Positions 34,191 through 43,589 of a stretch of 64,000 bases of DNA are shown here, one piece after another (position 1 is the first letter of the stretch; each line of letters starts with the position of its first letter). The DNA lies in the NCBI RefSeq assembly GCF_019236475.1, contig NZ_JAFAIX010000011.1, positions 1 through 64,000 on the forward strand, read 5' to 3'. The position numbers were made by a program, and so were the translations under genes. Under the pieces are notes generated by a model. That model was not told where the DNA came from. It did no database searches and saw only the letters and a list, made by a program, of their open reading frames with translations. The stretch comes from Chitinophaga sp. GTDB taxonomy: Bacteria > Bacteroidota > Bacteroidia > Chitinophagales > Chitinophagaceae.

Positions 34191-35023
34191 GCGCGCTTGC
34201 TAATTTGATGTTTAAAATCCTGAAACTGTTGTTCCATCTGTTCAAAATCATTCCTTGGAATCTCAAAGCTGCCATACCACACATATTCGTATTCCATGGT
34301 CAGTATAGAAAACTGTCGGTAATAAGGGGTATTCCTCAATGACCGCAGGTAATCTTTATTCGTCTTTTCTATGGATGGCTTGATCAAATTAATTTCAGAC
34401 AATTGAAACAGTGAATACAGATACCACCAACGGATGGTTTCTTTGAAATTCCCCTCTTCAGTAGCCTGTAAGATTTTCTTTTCATAGTCGCCAGCAGTAT
34501 GTAATACTACCTCTTGGGATGCCTGTATCTCTCCTACTACCGGCATACTTCGGAAGAAACCCAAGCCATGCTTTTTCATATAACGGTAAAGGATATACAG
34601 CAGGATGGCCGCAATAACCCCTATGATCAGCCAGCGGAATATTATGATATGCAAGGTGATATAAATGATAATAGCTCCCAGGGTGAGTTGCCACCAGCTA
34701 GGCTTACCTGATTGTTGCTTTTTTAAGTCAATATAATTCAGGTATTTATCTTCCTTTAATTCTGCCAGCTTCTTTTCATCTACAGACCGAAGGTCTGCTC
34801 CAGGGTGCAGATATCCTGCATTTGCGGTATCTACCGCTGCAGCCTCCTCTTCCTCACCATTCGGTACATCCGCTATATCCATCATACTGTCATTCCTAAC
34901 AATATCAGCTATTTTACCTTCATAAGACGAGTCTTTTATCTGTTGTGCATGCAATGTTTCTCTGTTGCCAATCAGCAACATACCAACAATAATGATCAGA
35001 ATTTTACACAGTGCTTTCGTCAT
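34187..35023 (-). CDS. DUF4129 membrane protein
   Basis: The 278-residue protein has a signal peptide or N-terminal helix (about 5-25), an acidic extracytoplasmic linker, a hydrophobic hairpin at about 118-150, and a C-terminal cytoplasmic domain. That domain has the DUF4129 pattern (AGDYEKKILQATEEGNFKETIRWWYLYSLFQLSE, then YEYVWYGSFEIPRNDFEQMEQQF). In other bacteria this domain is found at the C-terminus of transglutaminase-like proteins. It is coupled to the DUF4350 gene by a 4-base overlap and lies one base after the SpoIIM gene. Confidence 0.78.
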   Translation of the reverse strand: MTKALCKILIIIVGMLLIGNRETLHAQQIKDSSYEGKIADIVRNDSMMDIADVPNGEEEEAAAVDTANAGYLHPGADLRSVDEKKLAELKEDKYLNYIDLKKQQSGKPSWWQLTLGAIIIYITLHIIIFRWLIIGVIAAILLYILYRYMKKHGLGFFRSMPVVGEIQASQEVVLHTAGDYEKKILQATEEGNFKETIRWWYLYSLFQLSEINLIKPSIEKTNKDYLRSLRNTPYYRQFSILTMEYEYVWYGSFEIPRNDFEQMEQQFQDFKHQISKRA

Positions 35024-35024
35024 G

Positions 35025-36029
35025 TCAGTCCTGGGATGTTGGTAAGGTGTGAGTAATAGTTACCTTTCCATTTTCTTCACTGATACCGTAACCTTTCTTA
35101 TGGAGCTGGATGGGATACCAGATAAAATAGTAGATGATAAAAGCTAAAGAACCCAATAGGATCACTATACTTACTGGTATGGGCATAGCCGAATATCGGG
35201 TAACAAAACCTTCCAGGAATGCAGCTACAATAAATACAGGAATCAGTGAGATCATAATTTTAACGCCATCTCTTGCCGCTTTCTTCAGCGATTCCAGTCG
35301 GGTAAGTGTTCCGGGGAATAGCAGACTATTACCCAGTATCATACCGGCGCAACCAGCGATTACAATACTAGACAACTCCAATGTACCGTGAATCATCACT
35401 GTTAACACTGCTTTCCAACCAAGACCATGTTTCACAAACAGGTAATGAAAAGCGCCTACCATCACGCCGTTGGTAAATAATAAATACAGTGTGCCCACAG
35501 ATAAAAAGATCCCGAATACAAAGCATTTAACGGCTACGTAAATATTGTTAACGGCAATATAGAGAAACATGATAAGGGGAGACTCGCTCTTATATACCCC
35601 GAAAGGGTCCCCGCTGGCAATGTTCCTTTCCGTCATGTTGATGTATTCATCCCCCAATACTCCCCTGACAAAGGTATCGTCATGGGCACTAGAAAAGGTG
35701 CCGATCAATACGAAGATCATGAAAAAGGAAAAAGAATATAACAGCGTCCGGTGGTATTTTCGGAACAGCAAGGGCAGCTCATACTTGAAAAATAACCGGA
35801 ATCTTCCGTCTTCATCTTTCTTATGAGCATAAATGCGTTGGAATATATTTGCCGCGATACTATTGATGTAGCGGGTTACTTTACTGAAGCTATAGAACGT
35901 TTTAGCATAGGCCAAGTCATCCAGAACAGATACAAAACGATCAGACATCTCATCCGGATCATCGGTGGGTTCCTCCTGGTATTTTTTCCAGCGTGCTAAA
36001 TTCTTCTTGATAAATAGAGATTCTCTCAT
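35025..36029 (-). CDS. SpoIIM-like (stage II sporulation protein M family) membrane protein
   Basis: The 334-residue protein has a soluble N-terminal helical part (about 1-90) and then five or more membrane segments. It shows the SpoIIM family core with an Asn/Gly-rich FLYIAVNNIYVAVKCFVFGIFLSVGTLYLLFTNGVMVGAF and HGTLELSSIVIAGCAGMILG. This phylum does not sporulate, so the gene must serve another membrane process. I use the ATG at 36029 (MRESLF). It heads the DUF4129-DUF4350-MoxR-DUF58 operon and is divergent from the RDD gene. Confidence 0.88.
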   Translation of the reverse strand: MRESLFIKKNLARWKKYQEEPTDDPDEMSDRFVSVLDDLAYAKTFYSFSKVTRYINSIAANIFQRIYAHKKDEDGRFRLFFKYELPLLFRKYHRTLLYSFSFFMIFVLIGTFSSAHDDTFVRGVLGDEYINMTERNIASGDPFGVYKSESPLIMFLYIAVNNIYVAVKCFVFGIFLSVGTLYLLFTNGVMVGAFHYLFVKHGLGWKAVLTVMIHGTLELSSIVIAGCAGMILGNSLLFPGTLTRLESLKKAARDGVKIMISLIPVFIVAAFLEGFVTRYSAMPIPVSIVILLGSLAFIIYYFIWYPIQLHKKGYGISEENGKVTITHTLPTSQD

Positions 36030-36063
36030 GCTTGATTGTCGGAACAATATATAAACATTTGTG

Positions 36064-36071
36064 TAGATTTG
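36064..36071 (+). promoter_or_regulatory. -7 element immediately upstream of the RDD gene
   Basis: TAGATTTG fits TAnnTTTG and ends four bases before the ATG at 36075, so the transcript may be leaderless. No -33 TTTG lies at 19-21 bases. Confidence 0.45.
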
Positions 36072-36074
36072 AGC

Positions 36075-36806
36075 ATGAGCACCATTAAAATCCCTACTTC
36101 GTTTAACATTGATCTGGAGTTTCAGGCTGCAGAAATTGGGCAGCGTTTCCTTGCATGGCTGATAGATACGGTCATCCGGACGGTATTCGTCGTAGTTTTT
36201 GTACTGATCGTAGGGAGTATGAAGGATATCATCAACAACGATGGCTTGTCGGTTTTATTTCTCCTCGTGATTGTTATTCCTGTCATGTTATACCCCTTAT
36301 TGTTTGAAATGTATATGAATGGCCAGACGCCCGGTAAAAAAGCGATGGACATTCGGGTAGTAGGTTTGATTGGTAATACGCCTTCTCGCAGTCAACTCTT
36401 TACACGTTGGTTTTTCCGTATTATAGAACAACCCATATTCTTCTGGGCGATCATTCCAGTCATCTCCATGTTGCGCTCTCCGCTGAAGCAACGGGTAGGT
36501 GATATTGCTGCTGGCACCATTGTCATCAGTATTAAACCAAAAGGCAGTATTGAAGAAACCATTTTCCGCGATCTCTCTATGACCGACTATAAACCACAGT
36601 TTCCTGAGATTTTACGGTTATCTGACAGAGACATGAATAAAATTAAGGAGATGTTGGATAGAGCATTATCGGGAGATAAAGGTCTGGCGGAACGAGTAGC
36701 CACTCGTATAAAAGAGGTGCTGAAAATCAATACCACCCTGCCTGACACTGTTTTTCTTGAAACCGTACTGAACGACTACAACTTTTATACTACCGTTGAA
36801 AAGTAA
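36075..36806 (+). CDS. RDD-family membrane protein
   Basis: The 243-residue protein carries the RDD motif (AEIGQRFLAWLIDTVIRTV, with conserved Arg and Asp in the first helix), three or four membrane segments within about 20-145, and NGQTPGKKAMDIRVVG typical of the family. A cytoplasmic tail of about 90 residues follows and is longer than usual. The ATG at 36075 is preferred; the frame extends upstream only through a TTG at 36036. It is divergent from the SpoIIM-led operon, with 45 bases between the starts, and probably belongs to the same membrane system. Confidence 0.86.
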   Translation: MSTIKIPTSFNIDLEFQAAEIGQRFLAWLIDTVIRTVFVVVFVLIVGSMKDIINNDGLSVLFLLVIVIPVMLYPLLFEMYMNGQTPGKKAMDIRVVGLIGNTPSRSQLFTRWFFRIIEQPIFFWAIIPVISMLRSPLKQRVGDIAAGTIVISIKPKGSIEETIFRDLSMTDYKPQFPEILRLSDRDMNKIKEMLDRALSGDKGLAERVATRIKEVLKINTTLPDTVFLETVLNDYNFYTTVEK

Positions 36807-36876
36807 ACCCACAAAGGGTTTCAGGGTTATTGTAAAAGTCGTTGCAAATTTTTTTTTCAAGAAAAACCGCATAAAA

Positions 36877-36907
36877 TTTGGATTTACAACACATTGTATT
36901 ACCTTTG
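36877..36907 (+). promoter_or_regulatory. Bacteroidota-type promoter of the SRP RNA gene
   Basis: TTTG (36877-36880) is followed after exactly 19 bases by TACCTTTG (36900-36907). The predicted start is near 36912, one base before the SRP RNA 5' end deduced from pairing. Confidence 0.85.
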
Positions 36908-36912
36908 CAACC

Positions 36913-37007
36913 GGCAAGTCTTATACGACCAGCTCCTGCTGAATCCCCCCAGGACAGGAATGTAGCAAGGGTAGGCGGTTGTAGCGGTGCGATATAAGTA
37001 ACTTGCC
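36913..37007 (+). ncRNA. ffs: Signal recognition particle RNA (small 4.5S type)
   Basis: The molecule is a single long hairpin: GGCAAGT (36913-36919) pairs with ACTTGCC (37001-37007). The central part holds the conserved Ffh-binding region, CCCCCCAGGACAGGAA then TGTAGCAAGGGTAGG, with the asymmetric loops of domain IV. A run of nine T follows as terminator. It works with Ffh to target nascent membrane proteins. Its own strong promoter lies just upstream. Confidence 0.92.
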
Positions 37008-37132
37008 TTTTTTTTTCTTTAAAAAGGTCATTAGTCGCTGTCAGTAGTCAGCTGGTTTCATTCTCACCTCCTTCTCTAATGACAGTAGCTCCGCAAATTG
37101 ATACAAACCTTACAACCTTAACTTAACATAGT

Positions 37133-37786
37133 ATGAAATTCTTTATTGATACAGCTAATCTGGCGCAAATACGTGAGGCTCACGATCTCGGTATCCTGGA
37201 TGGTGTAACCACCAATCCATCCCTGATGGCGAAAGAAGGGATTAAAGGTGAAGCGGCTATCATGCAGCACTACAAAGACATCTGCGAAATCGTTGGTTCC
37301 GGAGATGTAAGTGCTGAAGTTTTCTCCACCGACTTCAAATCCATCATCGAAGAAGGACAGAAATTGGCTGCAATCGACTCTAACATCGTGGTGAAAGTGC
37401 CAATGATTAAAGACGGTATTAAAGCCATCAAATGGTTTACCGACAACGGTATCAGAACTAACTGTACACTGGTATTCTCTGCTGGTCAGGCTATCCTGGC
37501 TGCTAAAGCAGGTGCTAAATACGTATCCCCTTTCATCGGTCGTATCGATGATAGCAACTGGGATGGTGTTGAACTGATCGCTCAAATCGCACAGATCTAC
37601 AGCGTTCAGGGATTCAAAACTGAAATTCTCGCCGCCTCTATCCGCAGCGCACTCCACATCGTGAAATGTGCTGAAGTAGGTGCAGACGTTTGTACCTGCC
37701 CGTTAGACTCTATCCTGGGTCTGCTGAAACATCCTTTAACAGATATCGGGCTGGCGAAATTCTTGGAAGATGCCAAGAAAATGTAA
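37133..37786 (+). CDS. Transaldolase / fructose-6-phosphate aldolase family protein
   Basis: The 217-residue TIM barrel has VTTNPSLMAKEG (25-36) and the Schiff-base lysine Lys88 (NIVVKVPM), with TNCTLVFSAGQA and VSPFIGRIDD further on. The short form is shared by fructose-6-phosphate aldolase and TalC-type transaldolase. Which reaction it catalyses depends on active-site residues that I cannot settle by eye; transaldolase activity in the pentose phosphate pathway is common in this group. Codon use is strongly biased, suggesting high expression. A terminator follows. Confidence 0.9.
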   Translation: MKFFIDTANLAQIREAHDLGILDGVTTNPSLMAKEGIKGEAAIMQHYKDICEIVGSGDVSAEVFSTDFKSIIEEGQKLAAIDSNIVVKVPMIKDGIKAIKWFTDNGIRTNCTLVFSAGQAILAAKAGAKYVSPFIGRIDDSNWDGVELIAQIAQIYSVQGFKTEILAASIRSALHIVKCAEVGADVCTCPLDSILGLLKHPLTDIGLAKFLEDAKKM

Positions 37787-37809
37787 TCGCAATATTTTTT
37801 AGATGGTGT

Positions 37810-37844
37810 ATCCCCGGTGCAGAGATGTACCGGGGATTTTTTTT
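37810..37844 (+). terminator. Terminator after the transaldolase-like gene
   Basis: A 9-bp stem ATCCCCGGT (37810-37818) pairs with its complement (37829-37837) and is followed by a run of T. It separates this gene from glpK. Confidence 0.9.
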
Positions 37845-37931
37845 GTAACCGTGTCTCCCTATACCCCTCCTCTCCTCCAACAACAAATCGCCTGCCCCGC
37901 TGTTAAACATGTACGCAGCAAATCCACCCGT

Positions 37932-39431
37932 ATGGCAAAATATATCCTCGCACTGGACCAGGGAACCACGTCTTCCCGCGCTATTATCTTCGATAAACAA
38001 GGCGCTATCGTAGCCGTCGCACAAAAGGAATTCAAACAATTATTCCCACAAGCCGGATGGGTAGAACATGATCCCATGGAAATTTGGACCACCCAAGCCG
38101 GTGTTGCAGGAGAAGCTATCCTCCGCGCAAACGCCACCGGCGCAGATATCGCTGCTATCGGTATCACCAACCAACGAGAAACTACCATCGTTTGGGATAG
38201 AAAAACAGGGAAACCAATACATAATGCCATTGTTTGGCAAGACAGAAGAACAGCCGAATACTGCAACCAATTGAAGCAAGAAGGAAAAGAACAAATGATC
38301 AGAGATAAAACAGGCCTGATCCTCGATGCCTACTTCTCCGGCACTAAAGTAAAATGGATCCTGGATAATATTCCTGGCGCCAGAGCCAAAGCGGAAAACG
38401 GCGAACTGGCCTTCGGTACAGTGGATAGCTGGATCGTGTGGAATTATACCCGCGGAGAACTCCATATCACCGATGTAAGTAACGCTTCCAGAACACTACT
38501 TTTCAATATCCACGAACTGCAATGGGATAAAGACCTGCTCCAACTGTTTGATATCCCCATATCCATGATGCCGGATGTCCGCCAATCCAGCGAAGTTTAC
38601 GGCAAAACCCAAGCTACTATTACGCCTTATGCAATCCCTGTAGCCGGCATTGCAGGAGACCAGCAAGCAGCCCTCTTCGGACAACTCTGCACCGAACCGG
38701 GCATGATCAAAAATACCTACGGAACCGGTTGTTTTATGGTACTCAACACCGGCGACAAGCCCATGTCTTCCAATAATAATCTCCTTACTACTATTGCCTG
38801 GAAAATCAATGGCCGCACATGTTACGCCCTGGAAGGCAGTATTTTCATTGGCGGTGCAGTGGTACAATGGCTCCGCGATGGACTCGGCATTATCCGTCAC
38901 TCCGAAGATGTGGAAAAACTAGCTGCCACCGTTGAAAATAGCGATGGCGTTTATTTAGTACCCGCCTTTGCCGGATTGGGAGCGCCATACTGGAACCAGT
39001 TTGCGCGTGGTACCATGGTAGGCCTCACGCGCGGCTCCACTGCTGCACATATCGCCAGAGCCGCCCTGGAAAGCATTGCCTACCAAACGATGGATGTACT
39101 CAAAGCCATGGAGGCTGATGCCGGCATTACCATCTCCGAACTACGCGTAGACGGCGGCGCTACCAGCAATGACCTACTCATGCGATTCCAAGCCGATATC
39201 CTCAATGCCACTGTGGTACGCCCCAATATCACCGAAACGACCGCCCTCGGTGCTGCATACCTCGCAGGCCTCGCTGTTGGCTTCTGGGATAGCATCGAAT
39301 CCATCGCAGCACAATGGCAAATCAATGCTACTTTTAAACCCGGTATGGAAGAAAATACCCGCAAAAAACTATACTACCACTGGAAACGCGCTATCCACGC
39401 CGCACAAGCCTGGACCGAACCACTAGAATAA
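37932..39431 (+). CDS. glpK: Glycerol kinase
   Basis: Glycerol kinase converts glycerol and ATP to sn-glycerol 3-phosphate. The 499-residue FGGY-family protein has the phosphate-1 motif [14 protein letters not shown] near 7-20, GITNQRETT near 80, the glycerol-binding WQDRRTAEY, the adenosine motif [13 protein letters not shown], and [18 protein letters not shown], with a family-typical C-terminus. I start at the ATG at 37932 ([11 protein letters not shown]); the open frame upstream includes the preceding terminator and is not coding. No glpF or glpD is adjacent. Confidence 0.95.
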   Translation: MAKYILALDQGTTSSRAIIFDKQGAIVAVAQKEFKQLFPQAGWVEHDPMEIWTTQAGVAGEAILRANATGADIAAIGITNQRETTIVWDRKTGKPIHNAIVWQDRRTAEYCNQLKQEGKEQMIRDKTGLILDAYFSGTKVKWILDNIPGARAKAENGELAFGTVDSWIVWNYTRGELHITDVSNASRTLLFNIHELQWDKDLLQLFDIPISMMPDVRQSSEVYGKTQATITPYAIPVAGIAGDQQAALFGQLCTEPGMIKNTYGTGCFMVLNTGDKPMSSNNNLLTTIAWKINGRTCYALEGSIFIGGAVVQWLRDGLGIIRHSEDVEKLAATVENSDGVYLVPAFAGLGAPYWNQFARGTMVGLTRGSTAAHIARAALESIAYQTMDVLKAMEADAGITISELRVDGGATSNDLLMRFQADILNATVVRPNITETTALGAAYLAGLAVGFWDSIESIAAQWQINATFKPGMEENTRKKLYYHWKRAIHAAQAWTEPLE

Positions 39432-39512
39432 TTTTTTCGCTGTTACAATAAAATCATTGAGCTTTGTGTAGAAAATACACAAAAATACTTTCATTTTTTT
39501 CTGAAAGTTTAG

Positions 39513-39520
39513 TAACTTTG
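39513..39520 (+). promoter_or_regulatory. -7 element upstream of the NDH-2 gene
   Basis: TAACTTTG fits TAnnTTTG and lies about 80 bases before the ATG at 39599. The -33 position lacks a TTTG. Confidence 0.45.
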
Positions 39521-39598
39521 ATAATTATTAACACCGCACAGGAATTGTGCATAATGCTGTAGAACCGCGAAACGATATCTCTTCTTAAAATAAACTTT

Positions 39599-40912
39599 AT
39601 GAGTCAGCTCAACATTCCGGAAACGAACAACCCTAGAGTGGTCATTGTAGGTGGTGGTTTTGGAGGTATTAACCTGGCCAAACATTTGAAAAATTTACCT
39701 GTGCAGGTGGTACTACTGGACAGGAACAACTATCACTTGTTTCAGCCTTTGCTGTACCAGGTATCTACTGCAGGCCTGGAACCGGATAGTATCGCATTCC
39801 CTCTCCGCGGCATATTCCGCAAACAAAAAAACCTGGTATTCCGCATGGCGGAAGTAACAGGCGTACGCCCGGAAGAAAACATCCTGGAAACCGGTATTGG
39901 TGAACTTCGCTATGATTACTTAGTATTTGCCACCGGCAGCAATACTAACTTCTTCGGTAATAAAACCGTTGAGTCAAATGCTATCGGCATGAAATCCCTC
40001 ATCGAAGCGGTGCAGATCCGAAATTATGTAGTGAAACAATTCGAGGAAAGCCTGCTCCTCTCCGATCCAGAAGAGATAAAACCTAAACTGAACTTTGTAA
40101 TGGTAGGCGGAGGCCCTACCGGCGTGGAATTGGCCGGCGCCTTTGCTGAACTCCGCAAATATATTCTGCCTAAAGATTATCCGTCCATTCCGCAAAATCT
40201 CATGAATGTTTACCTGATTGAATCTGGACCAAAACTCCTCGCTTCTTTCAGTGAAAAAACATCTCAGAAAACCATGAAAAGCCTAGAGGAACTGGGCGTT
40301 CGCGTAATGGTATCTACCCACGTAGACAACTACGATGGAAAAGTGGTAACACTGAGCAATGGTGAACAGATCAAATCTCACTCTTTGCTGTGGTCTGCGG
40401 GTGTAAAAGGCATTCCAGTAAAGGGCATTCCTGCCGACATTCTCCTGCCAAATGGTCGTATCCTGGTGAATGAATTCAACCAGGTGAAAGGCTTCCAAAA
40501 TGTATATGCTATCGGCGATATTGCCCAGATGACGAATGATCCGCGCTTCTCTAGAGGCTATCCAATGGTGGCACAAGTGGCCATTCAGCAAGGGGTGAAC
40601 CTGGCTAAAAATATCAAATTGGGCATGCAAAATAAACCGATCCTTGCTTTCCATTATAAAGACCTGGGCAGCATGGCTACCATCGGTAGAAACCGCGCTG
40701 TGGTGGAAATAGGAGGCATGAAAATGAGTGGCTTCTTCGCTTGGGTGGTTTGGATGGTGGTACACCTAATGAGCCTTCTGGGCTTCCGTAACAAACTGGT
40801 GGTATTCATCAACTGGTTCTACCGCTACTTTACTTTTGAAAGAGGTACGCGCATCATCATTAAACGTGGCGCTGCCAATATCGTTAAGCTCCGGCAATCT
40901 ATTGAACAATAA
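39599..40912 (+). CDS. ndh: Type II NADH:quinone oxidoreductase
   Basis: NDH-2 passes electrons from NADH to quinone without pumping protons. The 437-residue flavoprotein has an FAD-binding GGGFGG (18-23), a second Rossmann motif for NADH (VMVGGGPTGVELAGAFAEL near 165), and the quinone-site AQVAIQQG near 335. A hydrophobic C-terminal stretch (WVVWMVVHLMSLLGF, then INWFYRYFTF, about 378-415) probably anchors it to the inner membrane. Length fits the family. It ends at a bidirectional terminator. Confidence 0.93.
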   Translation: MSQLNIPETNNPRVVIVGGGFGGINLAKHLKNLPVQVVLLDRNNYHLFQPLLYQVSTAGLEPDSIAFPLRGIFRKQKNLVFRMAEVTGVRPEENILETGIGELRYDYLVFATGSNTNFFGNKTVESNAIGMKSLIEAVQIRNYVVKQFEESLLLSDPEEIKPKLNFVMVGGGPTGVELAGAFAELRKYILPKDYPSIPQNLMNVYLIESGPKLLASFSEKTSQKTMKSLEELGVRVMVSTHVDNYDGKVVTLSNGEQIKSHSLLWSAGVKGIPVKGIPADILLPNGRILVNEFNQVKGFQNVYAIGDIAQMTNDPRFSRGYPMVAQVAIQQGVNLAKNIKLGMQNKPILAFHYKDLGSMATIGRNRAVVEIGGMKMSGFFAWVVWMVVHLMSLLGFRNKLVVFINWFYRYFTFERGTRIIIKRGAANIVKLRQSIEQ

Positions 40913-40920
40913 TAAAACTA

Positions 40921-40948
40921 AAAGAGGCTCTTGTAAAGGAGCCTCTTT
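40921..40948. terminator. Bidirectional terminator between ndh and the T9SS plug gene
   Basis: AAAGAGGCTC (40921-40930) pairs with its complement (40939-40948) around an 8-base loop, followed by seven T. It lies between convergent stops at 40912 and 40951. Confidence 0.88.
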
Positions 40949-40950
40949 TT

Positions 40951-42240
40951 TTATTTTCTATTCAGCATGGAATTGATAGTTAAGGTAGACACGAGCTCGT
41001 CGTATCTCGCGCCCAGCGCTCTATAATACAGCAGTATGGTGTAATTATTCTCGGTTTCCCAACTGTCTCCTTCTGTTAAGGAGGTATCGAATTTAGCGGA
41101 TGGATCATGTTGATCTACCAACCCATAGAAATAATTGTAATAGCCCTGTTTCAAGAATAAAGAACACTCATAAGCCCTGGTAGCGGGATTGTAAGTCATC
41201 TTATTGGCATCATTACATTCGTAGTTGGTCATCTCCCCGAAAATGTACATATTATACTGTGCATAAGGCTCCGGCGATAAAAACTGGAAATGCACAGTGG
41301 CATAATCCCCTTCAAAACTGGGATCATAATCATCCAATGTAGCGAGGTAATATTTCCCGTTAATGTCTTTTATAAATTGATATATCTTATCGGCACGCTC
41401 TACATCCGGCTGTGCATATACATCTGTACTGCTAGGGTGATACTCTGTATGTTTCACACGCTCCGTCTGCAACCGGAAACTACGTAGATCTATCCACCGC
41501 CACTCTTTAGTACCAGGAAAAACACAATCCATTTCTGTATTGTACTTGATCACATTCCCATTGATAAACTGTGGTCTAAGTCCTGAAACAGCATTGTCCC
41601 AACGACCATTCTGGAGCACTACTACTTTCACCTGGTCAAATGGGTTCGGGATATTCAGTGCGCCCATATTCACTTCAAAGTTCACTTTCTGACTGGTACG
41701 GAATAATTTCGGACTAACAGGCTGCTGAATAAATCCGGTAATGCCTGCACGGTTATCCACCACCAGCAATCTACGCGTAAACGCCAGTTGACTGGTATCA
41801 CTTTCGAGGTATACTTTTAGTATATAATTCCCTGCACGGGTAGGAAAACTATTATTGCCAGGGAGAGAAACACTATAATGCGTGTACTTCTGAAAAGCAA
41901 TACTGGATAAACGATAATTCTGAATTCTCGTCTCTGAAAATCCCCTCAAATATTCCAACTGATTCACCTGAGCCGGCGACCAGTCTGCATTACAGAGCAC
42001 AAATGTATAGTAGTAATCTTTTACGTCATTGTCCAGATCATCAAATGATAAGTCTAGTCGCTCACTTGATCCAAGTATCACCATCGGCAGACTCAATGGA
42101 TCTCCCGCCTGGTTCAACTTGACAGACTTAATATTGTTCATATATACGTGATCCGGAGTAATTGTATTGGCCTGGGCTTTCAATATGGCTGGTACAAACG
42201 TCGCATACAGGACAGCCAATAATATAAGTGCTTTACGCAT
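40951..42240 (-). CDS. DUF5103 / type IX secretion system plug protein
   Basis: The 429-residue protein has a signal peptide (about 1-22) and the DUF5103 pattern: DHVYMNNIKSVKLNQAGDPLSLPMV, LDLSFDDLDNDVKDYYYTFVLCNADW, then MNIFGEMTNYEC-like and YECSLFLKQGYYNYFYGL near the C-terminus, giving several beta-sandwich domains. The N-terminal domain is annotated in this phylum as a plug-type component of the type IX secretion system. It indicates an outer-membrane secretion route, though no other T9SS genes are in the window. It is divergent from the permease gene. Confidence 0.85.
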   Translation of the reverse strand: MRKALILLAVLYATFVPAILKAQANTITPDHVYMNNIKSVKLNQAGDPLSLPMVILGSSERLDLSFDDLDNDVKDYYYTFVLCNADWSPAQVNQLEYLRGFSETRIQNYRLSSIAFQKYTHYSVSLPGNNSFPTRAGNYILKVYLESDTSQLAFTRRLLVVDNRAGITGFIQQPVSPKLFRTSQKVNFEVNMGALNIPNPFDQVKVVVLQNGRWDNAVSGLRPQFINGNVIKYNTEMDCVFPGTKEWRWIDLRSFRLQTERVKHTEYHPSSTDVYAQPDVERADKIYQFIKDINGKYYLATLDDYDPSFEGDYATVHFQFLSPEPYAQYNMYIFGEMTNYECNDANKMTYNPATRAYECSLFLKQGYYNYFYGLVDQHDPSAKFDTSLTEGDSWETENNYTILLYYRALGARYDELVSTLTINSMLNRK

Positions 42241-42353
42241 ATTCAGTAATTGATTTAGTCAAGTTACGACTATTTTAACATTTAGGCAGCCCGGAATTTT
42301 TGATTTTGTCGCCAGCGTGGTTACCTTTATTTTTATAAATATTCAAACAGTTA

Positions 42354-43589
42354 ATGGATTTATCTCGCTTTATCGCTACCCGGATCGCTTTTAATAAAAG
42401 CTCTTCCTTCTCCAAATTCATCATCAACATCGCGTTGTGCGCTACGGCCATCAGTGTTGCGGTGATGATCCTGGCGACAGGACTGGTCAATGGCTTCCAG
42501 CAAGTAATCCAGGATAAGATCTTCAGTTTCTGGGGACATATCCATATTAACCAATACCAACCTAATGCGGGCCCGCTCACACAGGAGAAATCCTTCGAAC
42601 TGAGCCCCGCATTGATGCAAAAGATAGGCCAGGTACCCCAGGTGAATTTCATCGCCCCCTATGCTACTAAATCCGCTATCATCAAATCAGATAAGGAAAT
42701 AGATGGGGTGATGTTCAAAGGAGTAGACAAAAACTACGACTGGCCAAAACTCCAACAATTCCTAGTAGCCGGCAACCTGCTACAATTCAACGACAGCAGC
42801 TACTCCCAGGGAGTGCTCATCTCCGCCAGTATGGCGAAGGAATTACAGGTAGGTGTAAACGATAAGATTATTGTTTATTTCATCCAGGGAGGCAGCCAGC
42901 CGCCTCGCGCCCGCAAACTAACGGTAACGGGTATATACAAAACTGCCATCGAAGAATACGATAAAACCTATGTGATCGGGGATATCGATCTTATTCGCAA
43001 ACTAAACGACTGGACACGCACGGAAATCGGCGGTTATGAAGTAACCTTGAAAGATTACCATCAAATGCAACCTGTGGCCCGTTATATCGATGAGCATGTG
43101 CTTACAGACGAACTCTTCACCCGTACCATACAAGAAATCTATCCGAATATCTTCGACTGGCTACAACTGCAGAATAAAAACGAAATTATTATCATCGTCA
43201 TCATGACGATTGTGGCCATCATCAATATGATTACGGCTATTCTCATCCTGATTTTGGAACGTACCAATATGGTGGGAATACTTAAATCTTTGGGGATGCG
43301 CAACTGGAAAATCCAACGGATATTCATTTACCAGGCGGCGTATATCGTTATTATGGGAATCCTGATTGGGGATGTTGTAGGTCTGGGCTTGGCCTGGCTG
43401 CAACAAACTTACGGGTTCTTCAAACTGCCTGAAGATTCCTATTACATGTCTGTTGCAGCCATTTCCTTACGCTGGAAAGAGGTGGTACTCATCAACGTAG
43501 GCACCCTATTGATTTGTGTCACTGTATTGCTTCTACCTTCGTTGATTATCAGAAAAATCACACCGGTAAAAGCAATACAGTTCAAATAA
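42354..43589 (+). CDS. ABC transporter permease, LolC/LolE (FtsX) type
   Basis: The 411-residue protein has an N-terminal membrane helix (about 24-50), a periplasmic domain of about 230 residues (MacB-PCD-like), and three C-terminal helices with the FtsX-domain pattern MITAILILILERTNMVGILKSLGMRNWKIQRIF. This is the topology of LolC/LolE, which release lipoproteins from the inner membrane. Its ATPase partner may be the LolD-like protein encoded at 28021, which is inference. It converges base to base with the following minus-strand gene. Confidence 0.88.
   Translation: MDLSRFIATRIAFNKSSSFSKFIINIALCATAISVAVMILATGLVNGFQQVIQDKIFSFWGHIHINQYQPNAGPLTQEKSFELSPALMQKIGQVPQVNFIAPYATKSAIIKSDKEIDGVMFKGVDKNYDWPKLQQFLVAGNLLQFNDSSYSQGVLISASMAKELQVGVNDKIIVYFIQGGSQPPRARKLTVTGIYKTAIEEYDKTYVIGDIDLIRKLNDWTRTEIGGYEVTLKDYHQMQPVARYIDEHVLTDELFTRTIQEIYPNIFDWLQLQNKNEIIIIVIMTIVAIINMITAILILILERTNMVGILKSLGMRNWKIQRIFIYQAAYIVIMGILIGDVVGLGLAWLQQTYGFFKLPEDSYYMSVAAISLRWKEVVLINVGTLLICVTVLLLPSLIIRKITPVKAIQFK

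Noticed and set aside
37803..37931. N-terminal extension of glycerol kinase
   Set aside because: The extension would include the terminator of the preceding gene, and glycerol kinases begin with the phosphate-binding strand found at the ATG at 37932.
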